NCBI GenBank assembly: GCA_934757945.1
Contig: CAKVLT010000012.1
Location: 1 to 41,971, forward strand
Origin: an uncultured Bulleidia sp.
GTDB taxonomy: Bacteria; Bacillota_I; Bacilli_A; Erysipelotrichales; Erysipelotrichaceae
Length of the DNA: 41,971 bases
Direction of reading: 5' to 3'
The notes below the pieces were generated by a model. The model saw only the letters and a list, made by a program, of their open reading frames with translations. It was not told the DNA's origin and did no database searches. Both the position numbers and the translations under genes were made by a program. Below, piece after piece: positions 6,363-15,749 of this stretch (its first letter is position 1; the number at the start of each line of letters is the position of its first letter).

Positions 6363-7839
6363 TACTTCCATCCTCAATAGTCTGACTGGATAGATTCTCC
6401 ATGAATTCTGATTTTGCAATTAATTTATCATTGATGCCTTCCACACCCATTTCTTCCGTCAATGTAGAAGAGGAAGAGTACAGATTCACACCAAGTCCCA
6501 GTTTATCACCTTCAATATTTGCTCCAAGGGAAGCTAATAAAGTAGGAAAGGTATCAAAGGAAGAATACTGTCTCTTTTCACCATTATAGGTTCTTGCAGA
6601 ATTAATATACGCAGTAAACACTCTTCTGTCATAATCTTCATCAATATCCAGCAGGAAATCAGAATCCATAGTTGGATGATCTCCTGTAATTAAGATAGTG
6701 GTATTGTCATACCATGACTGCTGTTTACACCACTCCAGAAAAGACTCTACTTGTCTTGAAGAGCAGGCAATGACATTGGCATACTGCTCGGAATATCTGT
6801 CCTGACATTTATCACATGGATGCCCATCTTCAAAATGTGTATCTACCGTTAACATATTGAGATTAAATGGTTTCCCACTTTTTCCAAGTTCTGTCAGTTT
6901 TTCCTTTGCAAACTCAAACAGATATTCATCTTCAAATCCCCACCAGTCATCATGATAGTTTTCTGTGGGGAGCTTTTCATAGGCATTCATATAGTTCAGA
7001 TCCAGAACTTCATAGTTTCCATGAGTCTGAAAGAATGTCTTTCTTCCACCAAAAGCCGCATCAGAACCACACATGAACACATTCTGATAGCCATGTGCAT
7101 AAAGAATATCTCCCAGGGTAGTCACTGTAGGAAAGAAAGAATCCTGTGCATCCAGTGCTTCACCACTTAAAGATACTTTTAAAGGTAATCCTGACTGTGT
7201 GGCAAATAAAGCACCCATAGTCCATGTAGTGCCTGACAGAGAATGTGCTCCATTCAGTGCATAATCACTTCCAGAGAAATCCTCATTAGCTTCACCAATC
7301 TTAACAAGCTCCGGAATATAATCATCTGTCTCCGCTCCACCATCGCCTTTATCCGCATAGGTCATTTCCATGGATTCCAGATACAGTACTATCAGATTTC
7401 TTTTCTTTGCTGGAAAAGTAATATTCACATCTTTTGGATCCGTATAGTTTTCTTCAATAAACTCTTTTTTGTCATTTTCAGCTGCTTCTTTATTTCCTGT
7501 AAAATATGCAACAATATTTAGCTTTGCTCCCAGGCTTCCTACGCTTATAACAAGACTTGCAATTAAGAAAATAAGCAGAGATTTGCGATAAAGAGCCTTA
7601 TATTTTTCCTGCATACCTCTATACAAGATCACCACAAGAAAGGTAAAAACAATAGAAGGTAATAAGCTTGTCAGAATAAAGTTACCGATAATACCGGAAC
7701 CTGTACCTGCAATAGAAGAATTGATCTGAAAAATCAGTTCATCCAGCTGTAAATATGGAAAAACTCTAAATGTCCATAATACACTGCTGACACTCAGGGC
7801 AATGATTTCAACGAATACAATTTGTAATACTTTTTTCAT
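6355..7839 (-). CDS. Membrane phosphoglycerol transferase / LTA-synthase-like sulfatase-fold enzyme
   Basis: Proteins of this alkaline-phosphatase-like family (LtaS, MdoB/OpgB) transfer glycerophosphate from phosphatidylglycerol to an extracellular acceptor. The 494 residues show three hydrophobic N-terminal segments (about 5-25, 50-72 and 84-104), then a large extracellular catalytic domain. Visible family motifs are LYLESME (metal-binding Glu), SGTTWTMGALFATQSGLP (the likely nucleophile Thr lies here; this wording is closer to OpgB than to LtaS), TVDTHFEDGH and ITGDHPTM (metal-binding Asp/His). Classical LtaS has five helices and about 620 residues, so this is a shorter, MdoB-like form. It follows glmM after a 101-bp gap and overlaps the next gene. 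The acceptor (lipoteichoic acid or another glycan) cannot be told from sequence. Confidence 0.85.
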   Translation of the reverse strand: MKKVLQIVFVEIIALSVSSVLWTFRVFPYLQLDELIFQINSSIAGTGSGIIGNFILTSLLPSIVFTFLVVILYRGMQEKYKALYRKSLLIFLIASLVISVGSLGAKLNIVAYFTGNKEAAENDKKEFIEENYTDPKDVNITFPAKKRNLIVLYLESMEMTYADKGDGGAETDDYIPELVKIGEANEDFSGSDYALNGAHSLSGTTWTMGALFATQSGLPLKVSLSGEALDAQDSFFPTVTTLGDILYAHGYQNVFMCGSDAAFGGRKTFFQTHGNYEVLDLNYMNAYEKLPTENYHDDWWGFEDEYLFEFAKEKLTELGKSGKPFNLNMLTVDTHFEDGHPCDKCQDRYSEQYANVIACSSRQVESFLEWCKQQSWYDNTTILITGDHPTMDSDFLLDIDEDYDRRVFTAYINSARTYNGEKRQYSSFDTFPTLLASLGANIEGDKLGLGVNLYSSSSTLTEEMGVEGINDKLIAKSEFMENLSSQTIEDGSNE

Positions 7840-7940
7840 GTGCAGCCTCCATGGTGTTTATTATACTCATTCCCATTTTCTCTTCCATAGACAAACTATT
7901 AAGAACGTAAAGAAAAAAAGAGAAATCTTGACGATTCCCC

Positions 7941-9329
7941 TTATTCTGCACAATAGCCTTTTTCCTTGATGACACGTACTACTTTCTCTACGTATTCTTC
8001 ACAGATTTCGTGGCTTTCAGCTTCCACCATAACTCTGACTAATGGTTCAGTACCAGATTCTCTGACAAGAATTCTACCAGTATTTCCCAAAAGATCACTG
8101 ACTTCCTGTACAGCCTCCTGTACATCCACATCATCCTGTGCAGCCTTCTTATCTGTCACTCTGACATTTGTTAATACCTGAGGATAGATCTTTACAGGAG
8201 CAGCCAGTTCAGACAATGTCTTCTTAGAACTGATCATAACTTCCATCATCTTGAGACTAGTCAAGATACCATCACCTGTACTTGCATACTGAGAGAAGAT
8301 GATATGTCCACTCTGTTCACCGCCGACAAGGCATCCGTTTTTGGACATGTATTCATAAACGTACTTATCACCTACTGCAGTCTTTGCATAGTCAATGTTT
8401 ACAGCATCAAATGCTTTATATAAGCCAAAGTTACTCATCACTGTAGTAACGACAGTGTTTGTCAGTAATTCACCTTTTTCTTTTAAATAGGTACCGTAGA
8501 TGTACATAATGTGGTCACCTGTGACAACATTACCTTTTTCATCTACACATAAGCATCTGTCCGCATCACCGTCAAAGGCAAAACCTACATCCAGTTTGTT
8601 TTCCACTACAAACTTCTGTAATCCTTCAATGTGTGTAGAACCTGCATTCAGATTGATGTTTAATCCGTTAGGTTTATTGTTAATGACATATGTATCTGCA
8701 CCTAAGGCATCAAATACACTCTTGGCAATTGTCCAGCTTGCACCATTTGCACAGTCCAGACCAACTTTGATACCCTTGAAAGAGTACACACCCAAAGAAA
8801 TCAGATACCCCATATATCTGTTTCTTCCAGACACATAGTCTACTGTACAACCCACATGTTCTCTTGTAGCAAATGGAAGTTCTGCATAATCTGTATCAAA
8901 CACATGCAGGTTTCCATCCAGATATTCTTCAACAAGATGAATGGTTTCTTCATCCATCTTTTCACCATTGGCATTAATCAGTTTAATACCATTGTCATAA
9001 TAAGGATTATGACTTGCGGAAATCATAATACCGCAATCAAAATCATCCACACGAGCAATATACGCTACACTTGGTGTTGTAGTAACATGTAAAAGATACG
9101 CATCTGCTCCACTTGCAGTCAAACCTGCCACAAGACTGTATTCAAACATATAACTGGAACGTCTTGTGTCTTTACCAATAACGATTCTTGCAGGAGTACT
9201 ATCTCCCTTTTGCTTTCTTAATTCTCCATAATACCAGCCTAGAAATCTACCTACTTTATAGGCATGATCTGCTGTTAAGTTATTACCTGCTTCTCCACGG
9301 AAACCATCTGTTCCAAAGTATTTACCCAT
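7941..9329 (-). CDS. glmM: Phosphoglucosamine mutase
   Basis: GlmM interconverts glucosamine 6-phosphate and glucosamine 1-phosphate, the step before UDP-GlcNAc for peptidoglycan and teichoic acid. The 462-residue protein has all four hallmark loops: GKYFGTDGFRG at the N-terminus, the phosphoserine loop ISASHNPYYDNG (Ser106), the Mg2+ loop FDGDADRC (Asp253, 255, 257), the sugar loop GGEQSGHI, and the phosphate-binding RESGTEPLVRVM near the C-terminus. ISASHNP and the length distinguish GlmM from phosphomannomutases. The ATG at 9329 follows GAAAGGAAG. It heads a minus-strand group with the phosphoglycerol transferase. Confidence 0.96.
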   Translation of the reverse strand: MGKYFGTDGFRGEAGNNLTADHAYKVGRFLGWYYGELRKQKGDSTPARIVIGKDTRRSSYMFEYSLVAGLTASGADAYLLHVTTTPSVAYIARVDDFDCGIMISASHNPYYDNGIKLINANGEKMDEETIHLVEEYLDGNLHVFDTDYAELPFATREHVGCTVDYVSGRNRYMGYLISLGVYSFKGIKVGLDCANGASWTIAKSVFDALGADTYVINNKPNGLNINLNAGSTHIEGLQKFVVENKLDVGFAFDGDADRCLCVDEKGNVVTGDHIMYIYGTYLKEKGELLTNTVVTTVMSNFGLYKAFDAVNIDYAKTAVGDKYVYEYMSKNGCLVGGEQSGHIIFSQYASTGDGILTSLKMMEVMISSKKTLSELAAPVKIYPQVLTNVRVTDKKAAQDDVDVQEAVQEVSDLLGNTGRILVRESGTEPLVRVMVEAESHEICEEYVEKVVRVIKEKGYCAE

Positions 9330-9451
9330 AGTATACTCTTCCTTTCAAATCTGTTATCTAGTATACCACAGAAATATACTCCCATAGGTACACCTGTCCT
9401 CAAGTCAAAACGACAATATGCACAATCAGGCATATTCTGAAAGAAATTACA

Positions 9452-9484
9452 TAAAAAGACACTGCCACTATTGTGCAATGTCTT
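9452..9484 (-). terminator. Intrinsic terminator of pepC
   Basis: On the minus strand AAGACATTGC (9484-9475) pairs with GCAGTGTCTT (9465-9456), one G-U pair, around a 9-nt loop, followed by TTTT. It lies 7 nt past the pepC stop. Confidence 0.8.
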
Positions 9485-9490
9485 ACATTC

Positions 9491-10795
9491 TTAACAATCA
9501 CTTTCCCAAGGAAGAATTTCTACTGGTTCTTTAGCAAGAACTTCAAGCTGTTCGTTTGTTAAATACTTCTTCAGAATAATAGCTTCATATACATATTCAC
9601 GGAAATACTTCTCACTCAGTACAAAATAGCCATCTTTTCCTAATTCTTTACCCCAGGAGTTTTCTGCTTTCCATCTTACGGGATTTTCCTCTTCATCGAG
9701 ATGTACTCCTGTAAGTATCATGGCATGTGTGGCATAAGAAACTCTGTACTTCAGTCTTTCACTCTTTTCCATGTCAAAATCAATGCCAAACATAGATGCA
9801 TAGGCAAAGGAATCCTGATCCCATACACCTGTCTGTCTATCTCCATATGCCTGTGAATCACATCCAAACCATACAGGTTTACCATCTTTTAACTGCTGTA
9901 CACAGGCATCTTCCAGTTCTTTCCATGTCACGTTGATACTGTCATTATTCTTATCTGCCATATTACCGATAAAGTGATATGTATAATGAGAATGTAATGG
10001 CTTATTATCTGTAATCTGATTTGTTAATGTGACATAGTCTTCCAGTTCAACAGCACAGTACTTCTCATAGAATTCCTTAGGTGTGATATGCGCATCACTA
10101 TGGAAGTTACCCTCTTCGTCTCTGTAACTGAACTCAAAGGAAGAAACAGGTTTACCAAAGCATATGCATTCCATTCTGTAGATTTCTGCTAACATCTCTT
10201 TCTTTAAAGCCTGTACATCTTTTCCTTCTTTTACAGCACTTCTTAAAACAGACGCATCTTTATGTAAAAGAAGATTAAACAGATATAAGAACTTCTCTGT
10301 ATGACATGCCTGATACGTATCTGGCATAGTATCTGCAGGCACCACACCATACTTTTCTACAAGATCCTTTGCCATTTCAAAGTATCCGCCATCACCTACA
10401 CCATCCAGAATGTATTCATTCATTCTGTCATTTAAAGGCTTATCGGCATTGGCAATCACCATCTCCAGATAGTTGTTGGCTTTTTCCAGTTTGTCATAAA
10501 AGATGATGTAATTTGCAGACAATTTAAATTCTTTCAGGTTACACTTTTCAGCCACCTGTTCTCTCAGAATGTTTAATAAAGAGAACATCCAGCATCTTCC
10601 ACTCTTCAATTGTGCTGTAATGCCTCTAGTCTTAACTTCCACATTAAATTCTCTGACCAGTTTTGCGGCATTCAAAGGAAGATAAACAATGTCTTTCAGC
10701 TCTGTTCTTGCACAGGCACTTTCTCTGCAGGCATAGTCTTCTTTTTCATACATCTCTTTGAATGTTTCAATCTCTTCAAGCTTTAAACTTTCCAT
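9491..10795 (-). CDS. pepC: Aminopeptidase C (bleomycin hydrolase family, C1B)
   Basis: PepC is a cytoplasmic cysteine aminopeptidase that trims peptides from the N-terminus and normally assembles as a barrel-shaped hexamer. The 434-residue length matches the family (about 440). The papain-type triad is visible: GRCWMFS with Cys68, THAMILTGVH with the catalytic His near residue 355, and KAENSWG with the Asn. The start at 10795 follows AAGGGG by about 9 nt. The gene is monocistronic, with its own terminator, and is divergent from the P-loop gene at 10.9 kb. Confidence 0.95.
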   Translation of the reverse strand: MESLKLEEIETFKEMYEKEDYACRESACARTELKDIVYLPLNAAKLVREFNVEVKTRGITAQLKSGRCWMFSLLNILREQVAEKCNLKEFKLSANYIIFYDKLEKANNYLEMVIANADKPLNDRMNEYILDGVGDGGYFEMAKDLVEKYGVVPADTMPDTYQACHTEKFLYLFNLLLHKDASVLRSAVKEGKDVQALKKEMLAEIYRMECICFGKPVSSFEFSYRDEEGNFHSDAHITPKEFYEKYCAVELEDYVTLTNQITDNKPLHSHYTYHFIGNMADKNNDSINVTWKELEDACVQQLKDGKPVWFGCDSQAYGDRQTGVWDQDSFAYASMFGIDFDMEKSERLKYRVSYATHAMILTGVHLDEEENPVRWKAENSWGKELGKDGYFVLSEKYFREYVYEAIILKKYLTNEQLEVLAKEPVEILPWESDC

Positions 10796-10823
10796 ATGTA
10801 CTTACCCCTTTTATTTGATTTTA

Positions 10824-10829
10824 ATTATA
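10824..10829 (-). promoter_or_regulatory. Putative -10 box of pepC
   Basis: Minus-strand TATAAT lies about 30 nt upstream of the pepC start, giving a short leader with the AAGGGG ribosome site. No convincing -35 hexamer lies 16-18 nt upstream, so the call rests on the perfect -10 alone. Confidence 0.4.
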
Positions 10830-10946
10830 GCGCCATATGTGATATTTTTATGAAATTTGACACTTTCTACCTTTTGTTTTCTTTTTTTTCAACATTTTTA
10901 ACCTATACTACTTGTAATATACACATAAATGAAAGGAATCATGCCA

Positions 10947-12650
10947 ATGAAAGAAAAATGTTATTTTCATGACAATGAAGTCATCTTAAATTTTACACAT
11001 CAACCACCAGGTTCCACTACGCAATTACTCGATTCCGATTTCTTCAATACATTCCTGGAACAGTATTTGGATTATCTGGATACGCACAGAAGAGATTTAA
11101 AAGAGTATTTATATGCAGGTAATATGGACAGAGCACAGGTATTAGCCAAATTAAAGGGCACCTTACGTATTCTGTTACTCATGCACACCAATACAGTAGA
11201 AATGCCATACTTTGCCTTACCGGAAATACTGGAAGAAGTAATTTCCGAAGGATATAAATACTGGAACTCTCTGGAAAGATTCTCTATTTTATACCTGCAG
11301 AAAGCTGACAGTTATACCACAAATGCATTTATGAATCTGGATCATGAAATCAATGAACTTGCACGTAACTTCTATCGTACAGTAGAAGCACAGATTACAG
11401 GCAGAAAAGATAATGTCTATAAACAACTAGATGCAGGTTCCAATGCCTCCTTGCTGTTACAAAGATATGCCTGGGACTGTCCTGCAACCTATGATAAGTT
11501 AAAAGATATTGCCTTTGTTCATACCATCATGGTCAGAACACCTCTGATTATTCATTCCAAATCCAACAAACGGTCCAATGTCTTTAAAGATCATGATCAT
11601 AATCCAATAGAAGATATGACAGGTGATAGTGAAGACTGGTTCTGTTTCCCTGCTTTAATCGGGAAGATGCTTGTCTATGCCTACTTCCAGAAAGATTACA
11701 TGGCTTCCTGCGTAGGTACCACAGGATTATTCCAGTTAGCCAGAGAAGAAGACTGTACAGGTAAAAGACCTGATGCCATTCTTTTATTTGGCAACTATGA
11801 TAACACCAAAGATACTGTCTTCTATTATGATGAAGCCAATAATATCTTTGTAGGGAAAACTTCCGCAAGTCCTGAAATAGATTACTTCGGATATACAAAG
11901 AAATCACTGTTAACACTGCATAATCTTGTCGCAATGAAAAAAGGATGGCTGCCAATTCACGGTGCCATGGTAGATCTGTATCTGAAAGACGGCACAAAGA
12001 AAGGGCTTCTGTTTATGGGAGATTCCGGTGCAGGAAAATCAGAAACTCTGGAGGCACTAACACATATTGCCAGTGACAGAATTGATCACATGGAAACAGT
12101 CTTTGATGATATGGGCAGTGTTCATATTGATGAAAATGGTCATTTAAAAGCACAGGGAACAGAAATTGGGGCCTTTGTCAGACTGGATGATCTTGAAAAA
12201 GGTACAGCGTATAAAGATCTTCACAGGTCTATCTTCTTTAATCCTGATAAAAAGAATTCACGTGTTGTAGTACCAGCTGGCAGCTATAAAGTCATCACCA
12301 AAGACCATGATATAGATTGTTTTATTTATGCCAATAACTACACTGATCAACGTGGTGTACATCTGTTTGATAACGAAGAAGAAGCTAAGAAAGTATTCAA
12401 AGAAGGCAAAAGATTTGCCCTAGGCACCACACAGGAAAAAGGCTACTCCACTACATTCTTTGCCAATCCATTTGGACCTATGCAACGTCAGGAAGAATGC
12501 AGTACATTAATTGATATAGTCTTTGATAAACTCTTTGAGGATCATATTCCTGTTGGAGAAGTGTATACATGCCTGGGCCTTCCAGACAAAGGAGAACATG
12601 GTATTGAAGAAGGTGCCAGAGCTCTGTTAGATCAGGTTATCCATAAGTAA
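10947..12650 (+). CDS. P-loop protein of the PEP carboxykinase / HPr kinase type
   Basis: The protein is about 567 residues. Its C-terminal half carries a Walker A loop LFMGDSGAGKSETLEAL, preceded by WLPIHGAMVDL and followed by FDDMGSV. This arrangement is seen in the PEP carboxykinase and HPr kinase fold, where the loop binds nucleotide phosphates. GDSGAGKSE is closer to the HPr kinase GxSGxGKSE form than to the GLSGTGKTT of ordinary PEPCK. The N-terminal 300 residues show no recognised motif. Whether it is a true PEPCK, a kinase or another phosphotransferase is open. Among three in-frame ATGs (10929, 10941, 10947) the last is preferred because AAAGGA lies 9 nt before it; 10929 has no ribosome site. 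It is divergent from pepC and ends in a strong terminator. Confidence 0.65.
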   Translation: MKEKCYFHDNEVILNFTHQPPGSTTQLLDSDFFNTFLEQYLDYLDTHRRDLKEYLYAGNMDRAQVLAKLKGTLRILLLMHTNTVEMPYFALPEILEEVISEGYKYWNSLERFSILYLQKADSYTTNAFMNLDHEINELARNFYRTVEAQITGRKDNVYKQLDAGSNASLLLQRYAWDCPATYDKLKDIAFVHTIMVRTPLIIHSKSNKRSNVFKDHDHNPIEDMTGDSEDWFCFPALIGKMLVYAYFQKDYMASCVGTTGLFQLAREEDCTGKRPDAILLFGNYDNTKDTVFYYDEANNIFVGKTSASPEIDYFGYTKKSLLTLHNLVAMKKGWLPIHGAMVDLYLKDGTKKGLLFMGDSGAGKSETLEALTHIASDRIDHMETVFDDMGSVHIDENGHLKAQGTEIGAFVRLDDLEKGTAYKDLHRSIFFNPDKKNSRVVVPAGSYKVITKDHDIDCFIYANNYTDQRGVHLFDNEEEAKKVFKEGKRFALGTTQEKGYSTTFFANPFGPMQRQEECSTLIDIVFDKLFEDHIPVGEVYTCLGLPDKGEHGIEEGARALLDQVIHK

Positions 12651-12654
12651 AAAC

Positions 12655-12700
12655 ATGCCAGACAAGCTCATTTATATTTTAGCTTGTCTGGCATTCATTT
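12655..12700 (+). terminator. Strong intrinsic terminator
   Basis: A perfect 14-bp stem (ATGCCAGACAAGCT at 12655-12668 with AGCTTGTCTGGCAT at 12681-12694) with a 12-nt loop is followed by a T-rich tail. It closes the P-loop gene. The rest of the gap to 12797 shows nothing else. Confidence 0.85.
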
Positions 12701-12797
12701 GTTTTACAGGGATATTGCTGAAATTGTTTATGAACACGTCTATTATCCATTAACTTCACCAGATGCATTACACCCTCTTTATCCATAAAATATCTTC

Positions 12798-13442
12798 TTA
12801 TCTTTCAATTAAATTCTGAGTACTATTCAAATCAGTCACAATAACATCGGCGTGTTCCTGGCTGAATGAAAAATTAGTTTTTCTGGCAATTACGTACATT
12901 CCTGCTCTTTTGCCAGCTTCAATACCAAAGACAGAATCTTCTACAACAATACATTCTTGTGGCTTAAACCCAAACTGATTCATACAGTATAAATAGATTT
13001 CAGGTGATGGTTTGCTCTCCGTAAAATCATCTCCAGTACAAATTAAATCAAAATAATTGATAATACCACATTTTGAAAGTGCATTATGTATATAGTTTAT
13101 ATTAGAACTAGAAGCACAGGCTATTTTCACATTATTTTGTTTTAAAAAATCTAAATATTCAACCACATCAGGAAATAATATTTCTTTGTAATCAAAAGCC
13201 TGACGCTTATGCATTTTATAGTTCCGTATATCTTCTTTTAATGTATCTGGAACCTTATCTTTATACCCTTCAAGCACTTTTTCCCACATATTTTGTTTTT
13301 TATGTGTTCCAATCAGTAAATCAAATCTTTCCATCGGAATATCTATGCCATTTTCATCTAAATATTCTTTTGTCCATTTTTGTTCCTGCACTTCACTGTT
13401 AATTAGCACACCATCAAGATCAAACAATACTGCTTTAATCAT
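12798..13442 (-). CDS. HAD-family sugar phosphatase / beta-phosphoglucomutase-like protein
   Basis: The protein has 214 residues with the HAD subfamily IA pattern: motif I KAVLFDLDGVLINSE (nucleophile Asp9 and general acid/base Asp11), motif II ACASSSN, motif III Lys in TESKPSPEIYL, and motif IV VVEDSVFGIEAG. This layout and the helical cap suit a small sugar-phosphate phosphatase or a beta-phosphoglucomutase. Distinguishing them is not possible here. The start overlaps the stop of the upstream gene by 4 nt (ATGA), so the two are co-translated. Lying downstream of the mannose-family PTS, it may dephosphorylate a product of that pathway (inference). Confidence 0.85.
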   Translation of the reverse strand: MIKAVLFDLDGVLINSEVQEQKWTKEYLDENGIDIPMERFDLLIGTHKKQNMWEKVLEGYKDKVPDTLKEDIRNYKMHKRQAFDYKEILFPDVVEYLDFLKQNNVKIACASSSNINYIHNALSKCGIINYFDLICTGDDFTESKPSPEIYLYCMNQFGFKPQECIVVEDSVFGIEAGKRAGMYVIARKTNFSFSQEHADVIVTDLNSTQNLIER

Positions 13443-14107
13443 AACTCTTTACACCCTCCGTCTAAAATCTTTTTTATTTTGATTTTGGAACTTTCCTTAG
13501 ATGTGTTTTCCATAGCGTCCTTCAAACTAGACTCACATTTTTGAATATCTCCATTTACTTTATAAAGATATGCCAGTCTATATTGATAAACTGATTTGGC
13601 TTCCTTATCAATTTCTTCAGAAATAATCTCTTCAATTTTAGGAATTAGCTGTACATTGTTTTTTAAGTAAATATCACAAACCAGATTGCTGTCATTAATT
13701 AAAACCTGTTGATTTAACTGTTTTGCCATGGAACTATACTTGTTAAGTTTTTCTAAATATACTAATCCCTGTTTATCTTTTTTATCTGCATAATATCCAA
13801 TAAGTAAACTATATAAAGCCACCGCATCTTCAGCATTTAATCTCTGCTTTTCCATTAAATCTGCTGTTTTTTTCACTTGAGCTACATTATCATTATAAAC
13901 CCAGTAATTTAATTCCATCATTTTTCGAGATTTAAAAGACATCAACATATCCGCCTGTAATGAAGAAAGCTGTAATAAGAATCCCTTTTCATCTTTTTTT
14001 ACATATGCCAATTTATATAACTCATGTAAAAGTTTATTTAAACTGTAGTTTCTAAGAAAAACAGTTAATGGAACAAATATTGCAATTAAAATAATAGTTA
14101 TTTTCAT
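13439..14107 (-). CDS. Membrane-anchored helical repeat (TPR-like) protein of unknown function
   Basis: The protein has 222 residues. Residues 3-19 are a hydrophobic segment without a clear signal-peptidase site, so it is likely an N-terminal anchor. The rest is alpha-helical with Lys/Glu/Leu-rich periodicity and repeated Tyr/Ala pairs (SVYQYRLAYLYKVNGDIQKCE), which resembles TPR-type helices. No enzyme motif is seen. It overlaps the HAD gene by 4 nt and starts after the terminator that ends the PTS operon, so it is expressed from its own promoter or by read-through. Function unknown; a scaffolding role is only a guess. Confidence 0.65.
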   Translation of the reverse strand: MKITIILIAIFVPLTVFLRNYSLNKLLHELYKLAYVKKDEKGFLLQLSSLQADMLMSFKSRKMMELNYWVYNDNVAQVKKTADLMEKQRLNAEDAVALYSLLIGYYADKKDKQGLVYLEKLNKYSSMAKQLNQQVLINDSNLVCDIYLKNNVQLIPKIEEIISEEIDKEAKSVYQYRLAYLYKVNGDIQKCESSLKDAMENTSKESSKIKIKKILDGGCKEL

Positions 14108-14110
14108 AAT

Positions 14111-14153
14111 AATAAATAAAGTGAGTGGTCATATGAATATACTCCCACTCACT
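14111..14153 (-). terminator. Terminator of the mannose-family PTS operon
   Basis: On the minus strand AGTGAGTGG (14153-14145) pairs with CCACTCACT (14128-14120) around a 16-nt loop, followed by TTATTTATT. It begins 9 nt after the IID stop and just before the next gene. Confidence 0.75.
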
Positions 14154-14161
14154 CTGTTCTC

Positions 14162-14980
14162 CTACATTACGCCGATAAGTGTCAGTACAATACCTAAACC
14201 TAACAGTATAAAGATTAATTTATTTGGTGAAAGCCCCTTTACAATGCCTTTGTATACTGCCAAGGAAAGTAGTAATGGAAGCAAATTAGGCATGATACCA
14301 TCAAGAACATCTGACAGTACAAATGTTCCTCCGCCCATTTCCAAAGTTAAAGCAATAGGGACTTTTACAATCTGAGGAATCATACCACCAATAACAACCA
14401 TTGCCAATACTTTAGCAGCATCAGTCATTTTAGCAAGAGTTCCATCTGCTTGAATCTTTGCAAGGAACTGACGTCCACCAGAATATCCAAGTTTGAAGCC
14501 ATACCATCTTGTCAGAGTGGAAGGAATCAAGTTAAGTAACAAGTATAGAATTACACCAACAATATTTCCAGCTGCTGCCATAGGTGCACCAACACCACAG
14601 GCAATCATTCTGAATGTACCCCAGAAGAAACTATCACCAATTCCGGCAAGAGGACCCATTAAAGCAATCTTTACAGCGCCAATACTTTCAGGATCCATAC
14701 TATGAGTTTCATCATTAGCATATTCTTCTTCCATAGCACAGGAGATACCCAAACAGAAAGGTACAAATGCACATGTTGTATTAAACATTGTATTGTGTCT
14801 CTTAAGTGATTCTACCAAATCATCATGGTTTGGATATAACTTTTCAAGTGCAGGAACCATTGCTCTCATGAAATCAATACCCTGCTGCTTATCATATGTG
14901 TAGCATCCTAAAGCCTGATAGGAGCGTAAGAAGACATGATTAAGTTCTTTTTTAGATAACGTTAATTTATTTTCAGTCAT
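14162..14980 (-). CDS. PTS mannose-family component IID
   Basis: IID, with IIC, forms the membrane channel of mannose/fructose/sorbose-family PTS transporters. The 272-residue protein matches the family: N-terminal FLRSYQALGCYTYDKQQGIDFMRAMVP, the conserved ALMGPLAGIGDSFFWGTFR, GGRQF, and hydrophobic segments confined to the C-terminal half. The ATG at 14980 (MTENKLTL) is chosen because GAGGAGG lies about 9 nt upstream; the frame opens earlier, inside IIC. It is one base beyond the IIC stop. It is the last gene before the operon terminator. Confidence 0.93.
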   Translation of the reverse strand: MTENKLTLSKKELNHVFLRSYQALGCYTYDKQQGIDFMRAMVPALEKLYPNHDDLVESLKRHNTMFNTTCAFVPFCLGISCAMEEEYANDETHSMDPESIGAVKIALMGPLAGIGDSFFWGTFRMIACGVGAPMAAAGNIVGVILYLLLNLIPSTLTRWYGFKLGYSGGRQFLAKIQADGTLAKMTDAAKVLAMVVIGGMIPQIVKVPIALTLEMGGGTFVLSDVLDGIMPNLLPLLLSLAVYKGIVKGLSPNKLIFILLGLGIVLTLIGVM

Positions 14981-14981
14981 T

Positions 14982-15722
14982 TTAGTCGTCCTCCTCTTCA
15001 TTAGGCTTTAAGAAGAAATAAATTAATGCACAAGCAAATCCAGCTAATGCTACTGCAACACTGGAGAATCCTAAATATGTAGGTAATAAGAATCCAATGA
15101 TAAAGAATCCAACATATTTAATATCAAATGCAAATTGCATCAGAATACCAATACCAACTGCAGGCAGAATCTGGCTTGCATTTGCCAATCCATCACGTAT
15201 TACCTGAGGAATAGCGCCAATAACAGCATTAATTGCTTCAGATCCAGCAGCTACAGCTAAGAATACTGCAGCACTGTACATTAGAGCCTGAGTTGCACAT
15301 CCAGCTAGGCCAATCCACCAGATACTCTTTGTATCCCCTTTTTCCACTGCCTTATTAGCCATAGGAGACCATACAGATACAGAAATTGTATTATTAACTG
15401 TTCCAATTAATGTTGCAAGTAAACCTACTGGAACTGCAATTGTTACTGCTTCAGCTACTGATAAATGATTAATTAATGCTAAACCACATGCCACTGTAGA
15501 TCCTGTAACTACTTCTGTTGGAGTTGCACCTACCTGTACAACACCAGCCCAAATAAGTTCAAGTGATCCGCCAATAATGATACCCTGTTTTAAATCTCCC
15601 AATAATAAGCCAACCAATGTACATAACCAAATTGGTCGAGCAATCATCTGCTGTCCAAGCCAGCCTTGTTCAAGTCTACCATAAGCAGCTACTAAAGCTA
15701 CTAATAGTGCTTCCACTACCAT
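14982..15722 (-). CDS. PTS mannose-family component IIC
   Basis: IIC is the main substrate-binding membrane subunit. The 246 residues contain about seven hydrophobic segments. Family hallmarks include RLEQGWLGQQMIARPI near the N-terminus, GDLKQGIIIGGSLELIW, and VGATPTE. The C-terminus is acidic (EEEDD). It lies between IIB and IID in the standard order. Substrate cannot be read from the sequence; the adjacent SIS protein points to an aminated or glycated sugar (inference). Confidence 0.92.
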   Translation of the reverse strand: MVVEALLVALVAAYGRLEQGWLGQQMIARPIWLCTLVGLLLGDLKQGIIIGGSLELIWAGVVQVGATPTEVVTGSTVACGLALINHLSVAEAVTIAVPVGLLATLIGTVNNTISVSVWSPMANKAVEKGDTKSIWWIGLAGCATQALMYSAAVFLAVAAGSEAINAVIGAIPQVIRDGLANASQILPAVGIGILMQFAFDIKYVGFFIIGFLLPTYLGFSSVAVALAGFACALIYFFLKPNEEEDD

Positions 15723-15749
15723 TTTTCTTCTCCTTAATTTTAATATTAT

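Noticed and set aside
9275..9478. 67-codon minus-strand frame upstream of glmM
   Set aside because: It overlaps the start of glmM in another frame and covers its promoter and the pepC terminator.
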